NCBI GenBank assembly: GCA_000153145.1
Contig: CH672415.1
Location: forward strand, 765,208 to 829,207
Reading direction: 5' to 3'
Source: a marine actinobacterium PHSC20C1
GTDB lineage: Bacteria; Actinomycetota; Actinomycetes; Actinomycetales; Microbacteriaceae
DNA: 64,000 nucleotides
Positions 9,124 to 18,001 of this stretch are shown here, piece after piece. How positions within the stretch are numbered: position 1 is the first letter of the stretch; every line of letters starts with the position of its first letter. A model generated the notes under the pieces. It ran no database searches. It saw nothing but the letters and a program-made list of their open reading frames with translations, and was not told where the DNA came from. Position numbers and translations under genes: made by a program.

Positions 9124-9942
9124 TTACTGCACAACCGCAAAATCCCAAGGATCGGTGCGCAATTCGCTCACCGAAATCGTTACTTCTGGCAAAAGGGCCC
9201 GCAACTCATCGGATGCAGCCTCCAGCCACAACCACTCACTCGCCCAATGCGAAACATCGACTAGCGCAGGACCACGCATGAGCCGGGCATTTTCACGCGC
9301 CTCAGATGCGGGATGGTGCCTCAGGTCGCTCGTGATGTACACATCGGCGGCAAGTACTGCAGGGTCATTCAAGTATGCGTCACCCGCTCCCCCACACAAC
9401 GCCACCGACCGGACGATCTGATCGAACTCTCCTGCGACACGAATACCAGCCGCCGTCGCCGGCAGTATCTCACCGATAAGGCGAGCGAGGCGACCGAGCG
9501 TCATTTCCTCCGGCAGCATTCCAGTGCGGCCGATACCGCGATCAGGAGTCTCGCCCATGACGATGGGTGCAACATCAGTGAGACCCAATTTTGCCGCGAA
9601 CCGACCCGATGTACCGGTCTCGACGACATCCGCATTGGTGTGTGCCGTAACGAGAGCACACTCGGCGCGCACGAGTTTCGTCAGCACGGCACCCTTGTAT
9701 CTGTCACTTGCGATGGAGGTGACTCCGCGCAGGAGCAGAGGGTGATGCGTAATGAGCATGTCTGCGCGATCGTCGATTGCTTCCTGCACAGTATCGAGAA
9801 CCGCGTCTACCGCCAACGAGATGCGGGAGACGGGCGCATCGAGGTCGCCAGCGACAAGCCCGACAGCATCCCAAGACTCGGCACCGGACGGCGGCCAGAG
9901 TTTCTCAGTTGCGGCGATTACATCGGCGACAGTAGTAGACAC
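9124..9942 (-). CDS. Nif3-like dinuclear metal-centre protein (YbgI family)
   Basis: The 272-residue protein belongs to the Nif3/YbgI family of hexameric toroids with two metal ions per subunit. Metal ligands are visible in MLITHHPLLLRG, in LVTAHTNADVV and in the C-terminal DVSHWASEWLWLE segment. The molecular function is not settled; relatives have been linked to GTP cyclohydrolase-like activity and stress. The start is GTG, since TAGACT sits 6 nt upstream and gives a leaderless promoter of its own, although the upstream permease gene ends only 9 nt before it. The coiled-coil gene follows 24 nt downstream. Confidence 0.9.
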   Translation of the reverse strand: MSTTVADVIAATEKLWPPSGAESWDAVGLVAGDLDAPVSRISLAVDAVLDTVQEAIDDRADMLITHHPLLLRGVTSIASDRYKGAVLTKLVRAECALVTAHTNADVVETGTSGRFAAKLGLTDVAPIVMGETPDRGIGRTGMLPEEMTLGRLARLIGEILPATAAGIRVAGEFDQIVRSVALCGGAGDAYLNDPAVLAADVYITSDLRHHPASEARENARLMRGPALVDVSHWASEWLWLEAASDELRALLPEVTISVSELRTDPWDFAVVQ

Positions 9943-9948
9943 GCTTTC

Positions 9949-9954
9949 AGTCTA
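9949..9954 (-). promoter_or_regulatory. -10 box of the Nif3-like gene, leaderless
   Basis: On the minus strand TAGACT ends 6 nt before the GTG start. The box overlaps the stop codon region of the upstream permease gene. Confidence 0.55.
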
Positions 9955-12900
9955 GGCGGGGCGCGAAGCACGCTTAGTGTGGCCGGCTTCTTGGCGACGG
10001 ATTGCGGGGATCCCCGCCACAATCGGCGTGAGCAATCCAAGGACCAAAGCGACAAGAACACCGAGGTCGGTTGCTGCGAGTTCAGAACCCAAATCAACAC
10101 CAAGCGCGGTAAATCCGTAACCCTGCCACGACAACCAGCTGATAGTTGCGCTCGTCAGGGCAAAGCCAACCGCGGAAATTACCACGAACGCGCTGAGATT
10201 GACCCAGCGAACATCCGGGTAGATCCCACCTCTCTTCGTCAACGCTGCGCTGTCGAGTCGACGAGTGCGGATCATTGTCTCTGCAGCAAAGATGCCTGCC
10301 CATGCTGCGGTAGGAACCGCAAGTGTTGTAGCAACATCCCGGAAAATTTCGTTGATGCCGCCGTTCACCCCAAACGCGAATAGGACAGCAAGCGCACCCA
10401 GTAGGACGCCAACGATCACAATCGACCACTGGCGCGGGAGACGAACGCCAATCGCTTGCAGTGCGAATCCACCCGAGTACAGGCTCAATGTGATGCCCGA
10501 AAGCAAACTCAGTGCTGCAGCCAGAAGCAACGGGATGGGGAACCACCCTGGTAGCAAAAGCAAGAGGGTGTCAAGTGGCGACGCGAGGAATCCACGCGCA
10601 ATTGCGGGATCGGATGCCGCAAGTAGTGCTCCATACGCAATCAACACGAATGCTGGGAGCGTTGCTCCGAAGGCCGCGGAGAGTGCCGAGGCCGGCCCGC
10701 TCGACGACGGACGCTGATAACGGGCGATATCGGCACCGCTGTAAGCCCACACCAGGCCCAGGAAGCTGAAGACAAGAACTGCGCCGGTCAGCGTGAGGAG
10801 CCAGGAGCCATCTGGCGTTGTCAGCGCTTGATTGAGGTCGACGTACTGTGCCGTGAAGCCGATTAAGCCCGCCACGAGAATGCCAGAAATGATACTCAAA
10901 ATCAGTTGGATGCGGGCGAAGAGCGGGTAACCAGCAAAGGCAATGACGAGAGCAACGAGGAACGACAAGGCAAGCGAAATGAGCAGCAGTTGACGATCCC
11001 CCAATCCAACATTGAGGTCAGAACCTACGAGCACTATCGCTACGGATGACGCTAATACCCAGAGGAGCACAGCGCCCCAGAACAATCGCGCGACGAGTGC
11101 AACGGCGGACGGCACGATGTTGCCGATGAGCCCGAATGCGGATCTCGAAATTACCATTGTGGGCTGCCCGCTTCGCTTACCTGCGAGGGTTGTGAGGCCC
11201 AAGGGCACAAATGACAACGCAACACCGGCAAGGATCGCTACGACGGACTGCCGCAAACTCATTCCGACGCCGAAAACGGCCGCACCAAGTCCGACGCTGA
11301 CGATTGAAGAGTTCGCTGCAAACCACAGCCAGAACAGGCGTGCGGCGTGACCAATTCGACGATCAATCGGAGTGGGTTCAAGGCCACTCTCTTCAAGGCT
11401 GAAAACAGGCTGAGCGGTCGGCGCTACGTCTTCTAGGCCGAGAGGCTGTTGGCTTACACGCGCGGTCGAGAGGGGCATAGGGGCGGGAACTGGCGACACG
11501 TTCTCCGTCGCTGCAGCGGCGGATTCGGCCCCGGTTACGGCCGCGGAGACTGGGATAGCTCCGGCTGCAAACGGTATCGAGTCAGTATTGAGTGCTGACT
11601 GTGGGTTGGGGATCTCCGCTGCGTACGTCAAGCGATCGCTCGCGTCGACTGCGTCGTCCGATTCGGCTTCGCCCGGTTCTTCACCGATCGAGATCGAGCC
11701 TGTAGCAACCGCCGAGAGTGGATCGCTCTGGTGCGGCGCTTCGTTATCGGCAATGAGTGCGTCTAGTGGATTGGGCTCGTCAACCTCGACCGCGTGATCG
11801 CGGTCGTCGACGCCGTCGGCTTTCAATAGATCGTCGAAGTTGATGGGCTCTGTCGGTACGTAACGCGGAGTCTGTGCTGAAGCAAAACTAAATGTTTCTG
11901 GTGCTGCTTCTGAGTCGTCTTGCGCAACGTCAGCCGGAGTTACTTCCGGTGAGCTCAATGCAGCGTCGTCGTCTATTCCCGACGTTGTCGAGCTTTCGTG
12001 ACCGTTCGCATCATTCGAGCTATCGGATGTCGCAGGCGAGTCGAGATCGAAAGCGAACGGCGTCTCGCCGTCGCTCACCGAAGTGGAGTCGTGCGGGTCT
12101 CGTTCTGGAGACGCCCCTGCTGCAGCGGCACCATCGTCACTGCCAGAAATCGGTGGCGTGAACCCGAAGTCACCAAATGAGACGTGCTCATCGAGATTCG
12201 ACCGTGGAGTCGATGGGGCGGTTACCGGCTCCACGAGGGGTGGCGGCGTGAATGGAATTTCGTCGTAGTCGCCGTCTTCGTCTGCCGGAAGACCTGGCGA
12301 TGGGTGTACGTCTCTGCCGGTCGAGAGGTTGGCGTCCACAGATTGCGCGTCACCCTCGAGTTCGACGGTGGCATCATCAAGGCTCAGCAGCCCTGATACG
12401 GCGTCAAAATGCGGAACAATCGTTTCAGTCTCAGGTGCGGGCTCGGATTGCGCAGCCGGCTCCTCGTCAAACGGCAACTCGGGCTCAGGCTCAGGAGTTG
12501 GATCGGTTACAGATTCACCATACGTAGCTGGTGCGGCGAACTCTGAGAAGTCAGGATCCTCAGGCGCGAGAACATCGTCGAATCCAAGTGCTATCTCGGG
12601 TTCCCTATCGTCGTCAGCGGGCTGGACGTCGGCGCTTTCCGTGGATTCTGATTCAGATTCTGATTCTGATTCTGCGGGCGACGCCCCGTCGACGTGGACT
12701 CTGTCGTCGTCGCTCGGGTTGTGCTCGCCGAGGACAGGAAGAGTGATCGATCCCGTGGGATCAGCGTGTGCCGCAAACGGAATCTCGTCGTCAAAGTCGT
12801 CGGCCGGTGCCCACGTATCACTCGGCGGTGGAACATCCCAAGCGGGCAATGGTGCGGAAGGGGTCTCGGAAACGGCAGGTGCGGCCGCTGAAGATTCGTG

Positions 12901-14649
12901 ATCGGCCGCTGCCGGAGAAGGGGCGGCATGCTGTTCATCGTCGGCACCATCATCCCGGGCAGGCTGGGGTTTGGCGCGGAGGGTGGTCTCCCATTCCCGA
13001 TACTCTCGAGCCTCTTCTTCACGAAGTCGAAGTTGAGCCTCGAGAACCTCAATAACGCTGAGGGTTCCTGTCGAATGGTTTTCCGGATTGTCGGCCCAGT
13101 TCAGCAGCTCATCGTCAGCCATGGAACGTCGAAGCGGAGGTACAGGCGCGTCCTCGACGTCAGCCTCGTCCTCGTCCTCGACATCGGCTTCAGTCTCAGC
13201 CTCGGCGATGTGGCCAGCAGCCTCCAGCGCTTCCTCTGCAGCAGCCGTTTCAGACTCTTCGGGAATGCTGCGAGCTTCGGGAGCGAACTGAGAATCTCCA
13301 TCACTAGGCACGGCAGTCGAGGCGGACTCAATCACGGCAGAATCGTCAGAAGTGGCCGGCTCCAAATTGCCGACCTCTCCCTCGTCGGTGTCGTCGGCTT
13401 TTAGGGCTTCTTCAGCAGGCGATTCAGTGGTGTCGTCCGGCAATTCAGTCGGCGCTGCCTCGGCGTAGTGAGCGCTACTAAGCGACGCGAATGCGTCATC
13501 GAGCTCAGAGCCGGACTTGGGCGCTGATAAATCGGCACGGTCGCTGTCGTGTGGTTCCGCACTATCTACGTCGCTTGAGGAACCATCCGTTTCGATGTCG
13601 AATGCTGGACTCTGCGCGAGATTTGCAGCAGCAGGAGTGTCGACTCCATCGAGATTCCACATTGGTGCGCCAACGATGACTTCATCAGAGGCAACGGGAG
13701 TCTCGTTCGTCCCACTCCCTAGCGTCGGCGAGGAATCAACGTCCTCGTCGGCCGAATCGTTCGAATCGGCGACGTTGGGCTCGAGGGGTCCTAGCTTCCA
13801 GAGATTATTGGTACCTGGGCTGTCAGCGGTGGGCGTCGACGCGTTCGAATCGCCGGCTGACGACATTTCGGCCCAGGACGTATCAGTATCAGGACCATCG
13901 TTCGACGGAGCCACTGCGGACTCGTTTGTTGCGAACAGAGAATCAAAATTGAAATCAGCAGACTCAGTTGTGTTGCTATTCACCGAGTCTTCGACGGACG
14001 CGTTTTCCTCCTCAGCGCTATCGCTCTCGGCAGAGTTGTCCGAATTCGACCCATTGGTTGCTTGACCGCGCCGAGAAATACGTGCCGCGAAGAAATCCGG
14101 TGTCGTGTAGTCAATAGGAATTTGGTACGGATCGTCGCTTGGCGCGGCAGCAGACTTCGGCGGCGCGTATTCGTCGGACGATGGCTTGGCGGTCTCGGCA
14201 GCTTCACGATCTGAGAGAGCTGAACGTTCCTCGTCCGAGAACCCATCTGGCGCATCAAGCTGAGGAACGGCTTGAGTGGGATCGGGTGCAGGAGCCATTG
14301 CCCAGGGTGGCTTTCCCTGATCTAGACCATCAGACATTTCAGAACGCTGGAACTCATCATTCAAGTCAATAGAGCCTGCGAGGGGCGCGGCACTTGGCGG
14401 CGGCGGGAAAACAGCCTGCGGTGAATCGTCGGCGGAATTACTGCTTTCGAGCTCGGCGTCCAAATCAAAAATTCCTGAATTTGACGCTTCGCTCAGGTCT
14501 ACGCGAGACGATTCATCGCTGTCATCCGCCGAATCTGCGGCGGGATTACTCGACGCTGCAGGTCGAGGAAAAGGTAGCTCGAACTCATGCTCAGAAGACG
14601 TTTTGTCGTTCGCATCGTTCGCGTCGTCAACGTCGTCGTGGAATGCCAT
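9952..14649 (-). CDS. Giant NCS1-type permease with about 1085-residue acidic N-terminal region
   Basis: The 1565-residue protein has two unlike parts. Residues 1-1085 are dominated by Asp, Glu, Ser, Ala and Pro with few hydrophobics and no recognisable domain, so probably disordered and cytoplasmic. Short patches with an aromatic core recur in it: ELPFPRP, EIPFAAHADP, LPFDEEP, EIPFTPPP, FGFTPPI. Residues 1086-1565 form about 12 membrane helices resembling the nucleobase-cation-symport (NCS1, cytosine/purine) family: RLFWLWFAANSSIVSVGLG, RQSVVAILAGVALSFVPLG and SGQPTMVISRSAFGLIGN. The substrate is unknown. No ribosome binding site precedes the ATG, which lies 9 nt after the DMT stop, so translation may be coupled. 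Confidence 0.85.
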   Translation of the reverse strand: MAFHDDVDDANDANDKTSSEHEFELPFPRPAASSNPAADSADDSDESSRVDLSEASNSGIFDLDAELESSNSADDSPQAVFPPPPSAAPLAGSIDLNDEFQRSEMSDGLDQGKPPWAMAPAPDPTQAVPQLDAPDGFSDEERSALSDREAAETAKPSSDEYAPPKSAAAPSDDPYQIPIDYTTPDFFAARISRRGQATNGSNSDNSAESDSAEEENASVEDSVNSNTTESADFNFDSLFATNESAVAPSNDGPDTDTSWAEMSSAGDSNASTPTADSPGTNNLWKLGPLEPNVADSNDSADEDVDSSPTLGSGTNETPVASDEVIVGAPMWNLDGVDTPAAANLAQSPAFDIETDGSSSDVDSAEPHDSDRADLSAPKSGSELDDAFASLSSAHYAEAAPTELPDDTTESPAEEALKADDTDEGEVGNLEPATSDDSAVIESASTAVPSDGDSQFAPEARSIPEESETAAAEEALEAAGHIAEAETEADVEDEDEADVEDAPVPPLRRSMADDELLNWADNPENHSTGTLSVIEVLEAQLRLREEEAREYREWETTLRAKPQPARDDGADDEQHAAPSPAAADHESSAAAPAVSETPSAPLPAWDVPPPSDTWAPADDFDDEIPFAAHADPTGSITLPVLGEHNPSDDDRVHVDGASPAESESESESESTESADVQPADDDREPEIALGFDDVLAPEDPDFSEFAAPATYGESVTDPTPEPEPELPFDEEPAAQSEPAPETETIVPHFDAVSGLLSLDDATVELEGDAQSVDANLSTGRDVHPSPGLPADEDGDYDEIPFTPPPLVEPVTAPSTPRSNLDEHVSFGDFGFTPPISGSDDGAAAAGASPERDPHDSTSVSDGETPFAFDLDSPATSDSSNDANGHESSTTSGIDDDAALSSPEVTPADVAQDDSEAAPETFSFASAQTPRYVPTEPINFDDLLKADGVDDRDHAVEVDEPNPLDALIADNEAPHQSDPLSAVATGSISIGEEPGEAESDDAVDASDRLTYAAEIPNPQSALNTDSIPFAAGAIPVSAAVTGAESAAAATENVSPVPAPMPLSTARVSQQPLGLEDVAPTAQPVFSLEESGLEPTPIDRRIGHAARLFWLWFAANSSIVSVGLGAAVFGVGMSLRQSVVAILAGVALSFVPLGLTTLAGKRSGQPTMVISRSAFGLIGNIVPSAVALVARLFWGAVLLWVLASSVAIVLVGSDLNVGLGDRQLLLISLALSFLVALVIAFAGYPLFARIQLILSIISGILVAGLIGFTAQYVDLNQALTTPDGSWLLTLTGAVLVFSFLGLVWAYSGADIARYQRPSSSGPASALSAAFGATLPAFVLIAYGALLAASDPAIARGFLASPLDTLLLLLPGWFPIPLLLAAALSLLSGITLSLYSGGFALQAIGVRLPRQWSIVIVGVLLGALAVLFAFGVNGGINEIFRDVATTLAVPTAAWAGIFAAETMIRTRRLDSAALTKRGGIYPDVRWVNLSAFVVISAVGFALTSATISWLSWQGYGFTALGVDLGSELAATDLGVLVALVLGLLTPIVAGIPAIRRQEAGHTKRASRPA
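12644..12673 (-). repeat. Five-copy hexamer tandem repeat within the giant permease gene
   Basis: The plus strand reads GATTCT in units 1, 3, 4 and 5 and GATTCA in unit 2. On the coding strand this gives alternating Ser-Glu pairs. Because the unit is 6 nt, copy-number changes would keep the reading frame. Less regular Asp/Glu-rich repetition is seen around 13150-13200. Confidence 0.7.
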
Positions 14650-14658
14650 GCACAGATA

Positions 14659-15573
14659 CTAAGGCGATACCAGTGTTTTGCGGGGATGACGAGCCGTGCT
14701 AAGTACAGTTACTGCGACAAATATGAGCCCGAGACCGCCCCACGCTGTCGGGGTAAGTAGCTCCCCCACGACCACAACTGCCAGCAGAGTTGCGACTACA
14801 GGTTCGAGAAGGGTGATCGTGGTGGCTGTGGAACTCCTCGTCGTGCGCAGCCCGACGCCAAAAAGCAAATATGCAACAAACATGGGGCCGACGATTAGGT
14901 AGCTCGCGATCGCTAACGACGGCACCGAATGCAGCAGTGGTGCACCGAAGATCATGAGCACGGGAAGAAGCCCGATCGCGCCGGCCCCAAACACAGCTCC
15001 CATCGTGGCACCCGAACTGTGGCCCGCTCGGATTACTCGTGTCGAGCAGTATGTATAGAGCGCATAGGAAAGTCCCGCGAGCAGTCCAAGGACGATCCCG
15101 AAAGTTGCGGAACCCTGGTCGCCCTGATTCAAAGCGTGACCGCCGAGAGAGAGCAACACGACCCCGAGTAACGCGATCGGTGTCGTTACTTTCCAGAGCG
15201 TGCTCAGGCTTTCGCGCTCTATCACCCGTTCAAGAACTGCCGCAAACACTGGACCGGTGCCCAATGAGACGACATTTCCGACCGCGACTCCCGCGAGATT
15301 CATGGAGCTGTAAAACGCGAGGGGGTAGACGAATACTCCAACGGCTCCGAGAAGTAACCATCGACGCGAGGAGACATCGTGAAACGCCGCAATTGCCCCT
15401 CGAAAGCTGACTAAGAAGAGCAGCAAGCCACCACCGACCATCGTGACTGCCCCGACGGCAATCGGGCTAACTGCTCCCGGAAAGAAGCTTGCGGCCGTTC
15501 CCGTTGTGCCCCAGAGCATCGCGGCGCTCACAATCGCTACAGTGCCGAAACTCTCTGGCCGCAAAGCTTGCAT
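14659..15573 (-). CDS. EamA/DMT-family transporter
   Basis: The 304-residue membrane protein has ten predicted helices in two EamA halves. The first half opens with VAIVSAAMLWGTTGTAASFFPG and contains YSSMNLAGVAVGNVVSLGTGPVFAAVLE. The second contains TITLLEPVVATLLAVVVVGELLTPTAWGGL, the repeat hallmark. Such proteins usually export metabolites, amino acids or amines. It lies 77 nt after the PLP decarboxylase gene and 9 nt before the giant permease, in a possible five-gene leftward unit. The substrate is unknown; a product of the decarboxylase is a guess. Confidence 0.87.
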   Translation of the reverse strand: MQALRPESFGTVAIVSAAMLWGTTGTAASFFPGAVSPIAVGAVTMVGGGLLLFLVSFRGAIAAFHDVSSRRWLLLGAVGVFVYPLAFYSSMNLAGVAVGNVVSLGTGPVFAAVLERVIERESLSTLWKVTTPIALLGVVLLSLGGHALNQGDQGSATFGIVLGLLAGLSYALYTYCSTRVIRAGHSSGATMGAVFGAGAIGLLPVLMIFGAPLLHSVPSLAIASYLIVGPMFVAYLLFGVGLRTTRSSTATTITLLEPVVATLLAVVVVGELLTPTAWGGLGLIFVAVTVLSTARHPRKTLVSP

Positions 15574-15579
15574 GTACTG

Positions 15580-15585
15580 ACAATA
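15580..15585 (-). promoter_or_regulatory. -10 box of the EamA transporter gene, leaderless
   Basis: TATTGT on the minus strand ends 6 nt before the ATG at 15573, with no Shine-Dalgarno. This suggests the transporter can be transcribed separately from the decarboxylase gene. Confidence 0.55.
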
Positions 15586-15649
15586 GCGATGCTGTTATTA
15601 GTTCCACGGTCGCACGAATAAGTGTGGCGAAGCGATCATCGAAGCTGCG

Positions 15650-17044
15650 CTACGAGCCCTGTAGTCCGCGGTAGACGGCGAGAATTGCAGCAGCGCTTCG
15701 AGAAATATCATCTTCGGACGTCGCCCAGTTCGACACGGATACCCGCATTGCCGCAGCGCCATTCCAGCTGGTGCCACTAAGCCAACAGGTTCCTTCAGCT
15801 TGAACGCCAGACACCACTGCACGGGTCAGATCGTCATCGTCTCCGAATCGCACGAGCGCTTGGTTCAGGACAACATCGTTGAGAATCTCAACCCCCGCTT
15901 CTTTTGACAGTTCTGCCACCATCTGGCGGGCTCGCGCACAATTTCGGTCGACTAAATTCTCGACCCCCTTACGACCTAGCGCGCGCAGAGTCGCATAGAC
16001 GGGAATCGCTCGAGCCCGCCGAGAGAATTCGGGAACCCAATCGAGAGAGTCGCGCTCCGTGCCCTGAGTTTGGATGAGGTACGAAGCTGCTGAAGTCATC
16101 GCCGCACGATGATCGGCCGGGTGCTTCACGATGGCAAGACCGCTGTCGTATGGGACGTTCAACCACTTATGTGCATCAGTAGCCCAAGAATCAGCAAGCT
16201 CGATGCCATCCGCGTGAGTGGCGAGAGACGTGCTGGCACGCGCCCAGAGGCCAAACGCGGAATCGACGTGCAACCACGCGTCCGACTCGTGAGCAATCTC
16301 AGCGATTTCCCTCAACGGATCAAAAGATCCGCTATTTACGTTGCCTGCTTGCGCACAAATGATAGTTGGACCGTCCAGCGTCGCCATGAGTTCACGCAGG
16401 CTATCTGCTCGCATTCGACCCTGCTCGTCGGATTCCACACGAAGTAGAGAGCGTGTTCCAAAACCGAGATAGCGCATTGCAACCTCGATCGTCACGTGAG
16501 CACCGGCGCCGATGACGATATTGACGCGTGGCGCTCCAGCCAGGCCGTCAAGCTCAACATCCCAGCCACGGCGCCGCAACACGCTGTGCCGCGCCGCCGC
16601 CAGACAAGTGAAGTTTGCCATCTGACACCCCGTCACGAACCCGACCGAGGACTCCCTGGGCAGGTCGAAGAGCTCAAGAATCCACTCGGCAGCGATCTCC
16701 TCCACAACCGCCGAAAAAGGCGATATGGCGTGAATCCCCGCGTTCTGGTCCCACGTCGACACCAGCCAGTCCGCAGCGAGTGCGACGGGGTATGTGCCGC
16801 CGATGACGAAGCCGAAATAACGCGGCGAGCTGCACGCAGTCATTCCAACCTCGGCTTGGCTAGCTAGGAGATCAATGATCGAAGTCGGGTCGTCGCCGTG
16901 TTCAGCAAACGGAGTATGCAAGTTTGTTAGCAACTCGTCACGACCGACTTTTACGCCGAGATGACGCGTTGCTAGGCCACCGAGATAACTCTGTGCGTGA
17001 CTACGAGCTCTTTCGAGTACAGGGTCAGGACGCTCTAATGACAT
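15650..17044 (-). CDS. PLP-dependent group II (aromatic amino acid-type) decarboxylase
   Basis: The 464-residue enzyme belongs to fold-type I PLP decarboxylases. Signatures in order are FGFVIGGTYPVALAADWL, the cofactor-ring and substrate region VGFVTGCQMANFTCLAAAR, AQAGNVNSGSFDPL, WLHVDSAFGLWA with the pyridine-binding Asp, and the Schiff-base lysine at about residue 293 in DSWATDAHKWLNVPYD. The C-terminal domain ends at normal length. Substrates of the family include aromatic amino acids, histidine, glutamate and diaminobutyrate, and none can be chosen here. GAGGTGGAGCAGC before the ATG is an acceptable ribosome binding site. The EamA transporter gene follows 77 nt downstream. Confidence 0.88.
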   Translation of the reverse strand: MSLERPDPVLERARSHAQSYLGGLATRHLGVKVGRDELLTNLHTPFAEHGDDPTSIIDLLASQAEVGMTACSSPRYFGFVIGGTYPVALAADWLVSTWDQNAGIHAISPFSAVVEEIAAEWILELFDLPRESSVGFVTGCQMANFTCLAAARHSVLRRRGWDVELDGLAGAPRVNIVIGAGAHVTIEVAMRYLGFGTRSLLRVESDEQGRMRADSLRELMATLDGPTIICAQAGNVNSGSFDPLREIAEIAHESDAWLHVDSAFGLWARASTSLATHADGIELADSWATDAHKWLNVPYDSGLAIVKHPADHRAAMTSAASYLIQTQGTERDSLDWVPEFSRRARAIPVYATLRALGRKGVENLVDRNCARARQMVAELSKEAGVEILNDVVLNQALVRFGDDDDLTRAVVSGVQAEGTCWLSGTSWNGAAAMRVSVSNWATSEDDISRSAAAILAVYRGLQGS

Positions 17045-17158
17045 GCTGCTCCACCTCGCGAAGGTATGACTGACCCCAGCGGATCACTGTGGATCGTGCA
17101 TGGAGCCTACCGCTGCTGGTGACACTTCCAACAGGGCGAGCTGTGTCGCTGACGAAAC

Positions 17159-17193
17159 AAAGAATGCCCCCGCGAACCGCGGAGGCATTCTTT
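17159..17193 (-). terminator. Terminator of tRNA-Val
   Basis: A 16-bp stem with one mismatch (AAAGAATGCCTCCGCG and its partner on the minus strand, 3-nt loop) begins 2 nt after the tRNA 3' end and is followed by TTTGTTTCG. This is a strong intrinsic terminator. Confidence 0.85.
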
Positions 17194-17195
17194 AG

Positions 17196-17271
17196 TGGTG
17201 GGCCCTACCGGGATCGAACCGATGACATCCACGGTGTAAACGTGGCGCTCTACCAGCTGAGCTAAAGGCCC
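17196..17271 (-). tRNA. tRNA-Val (UAC anticodon)
   Basis: The minus strand folds as a complete cloverleaf: acceptor GGGCCTT pairing with AGGGCCC (one G-U), D arm GCTCAGCTGGTAGAGC, anticodon arm CCACG-TTTACAC-CGTGG with anticodon TAC, and T arm with GGTTCGATCC. The 3' CCA is encoded. Confidence 0.96.
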
Positions 17272-17346
17272 GCAGCGACGCAATGCGAAGCAGCGCTCGA
17301 TAATGTTACAGGTTTTTTCTTACCGTGATGAACACGAGAGCCGCAC

Positions 17347-17823
17347 TCATGACCACTCGGCGATCTCCATGAGCGAAATTGCGTCCTCGTACTCCGAGAA
17401 TTGGCGAATGCCGCCAAGCGGAGCCTCTACTACCCAGCGCACGATTCCCGATCGATCGATAAGAAAACTCGCACGCGAAGCGAACCCTTTGTCTTCGAGC
17501 AAGACACCGAAACTGCGCGCAACATCGCCGTGGGGCCAGAAATCCGACAGTAAAACCAATTCGAAATTGCCGGCATCCGCCCACGCCCTGAGCGTTGCCG
17601 TGGAGTCAACAGAGATAAATACGAGTGCAAGTCCCGCAGCGACGAATCGCTCTCGTTCACGATGAAGCTCCTCAAGCTCAGTCGTGCAGGTTGCAGAAAA
17701 AGCGAGAGGAAGAAAGACCACCATCACTGGTTCGACCTCAAGCAAGGCACTCAATTGCACACTCTGCCCGTGCTGATTCTTCAACTCGAAGTACGGCGCG
17801 TTCTCGCCTACGGCAATCGCCAT
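17347..17823 (-). CDS. Peroxiredoxin, 1-Cys AhpE-like
   Basis: The 158-residue thioredoxin-fold protein reduces peroxides. The peroxidatic cysteine is at about residue 46 in FLPLAFSATCTTEL, which matches the AhpE pattern (PLAF...CT). It is the only cysteine in the protein, so it works as a 1-Cys enzyme and needs an external thiol such as mycothiol or mycoredoxin. SFLIDRSGIVRWVVEAPLG is the usual C-terminal strand. I start at ATG 17823 (MAIAVGENAP) because GAAAGG lies upstream and the length matches AhpE; the frame is open 28 codons further. It is divergent from aceE. Confidence 0.9.
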   Translation of the reverse strand: MAIAVGENAPYFELKNQHGQSVQLSALLEVEPVMVVFLPLAFSATCTTELEELHRERERFVAAGLALVFISVDSTATLRAWADAGNFELVLLSDFWPHGDVARSFGVLLEDKGFASRASFLIDRSGIVRWVVEAPLGGIRQFSEYEDAISLMEIAEWS

Positions 17824-18001
17824 GCCTAGATACCTTTCGTTTGGGAGTGCGCGACCTGTTGTTGCCGGCGCAATTGCACTCGGTTCGAGACTTGCCGCAT
17901 CCGACAACTAGAATCGTTGGGCGTAGTCGATCCCATCACATCCGCAACCCGGTCGTGCCTCGACTCGCACGACTCTGTTCTCTACACGAAAGAGGTCAAC
18001 G

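Noticed and set aside
9313-10383. A 356-codon plus-strand open frame opposite the Nif3-like and permease genes
   Set aside because: It lies antisense to two well-supported genes, its protein has no family features and is rich in Arg/His/Cys as usual for antisense frames in high-GC DNA.
12644-12673. Tandem repeat considered as CRISPR or phase-variation tract
   Set aside because: There are only five 6-nt units with no spacers, and the unit keeps the reading frame, so it is neither an array nor an on/off switch.
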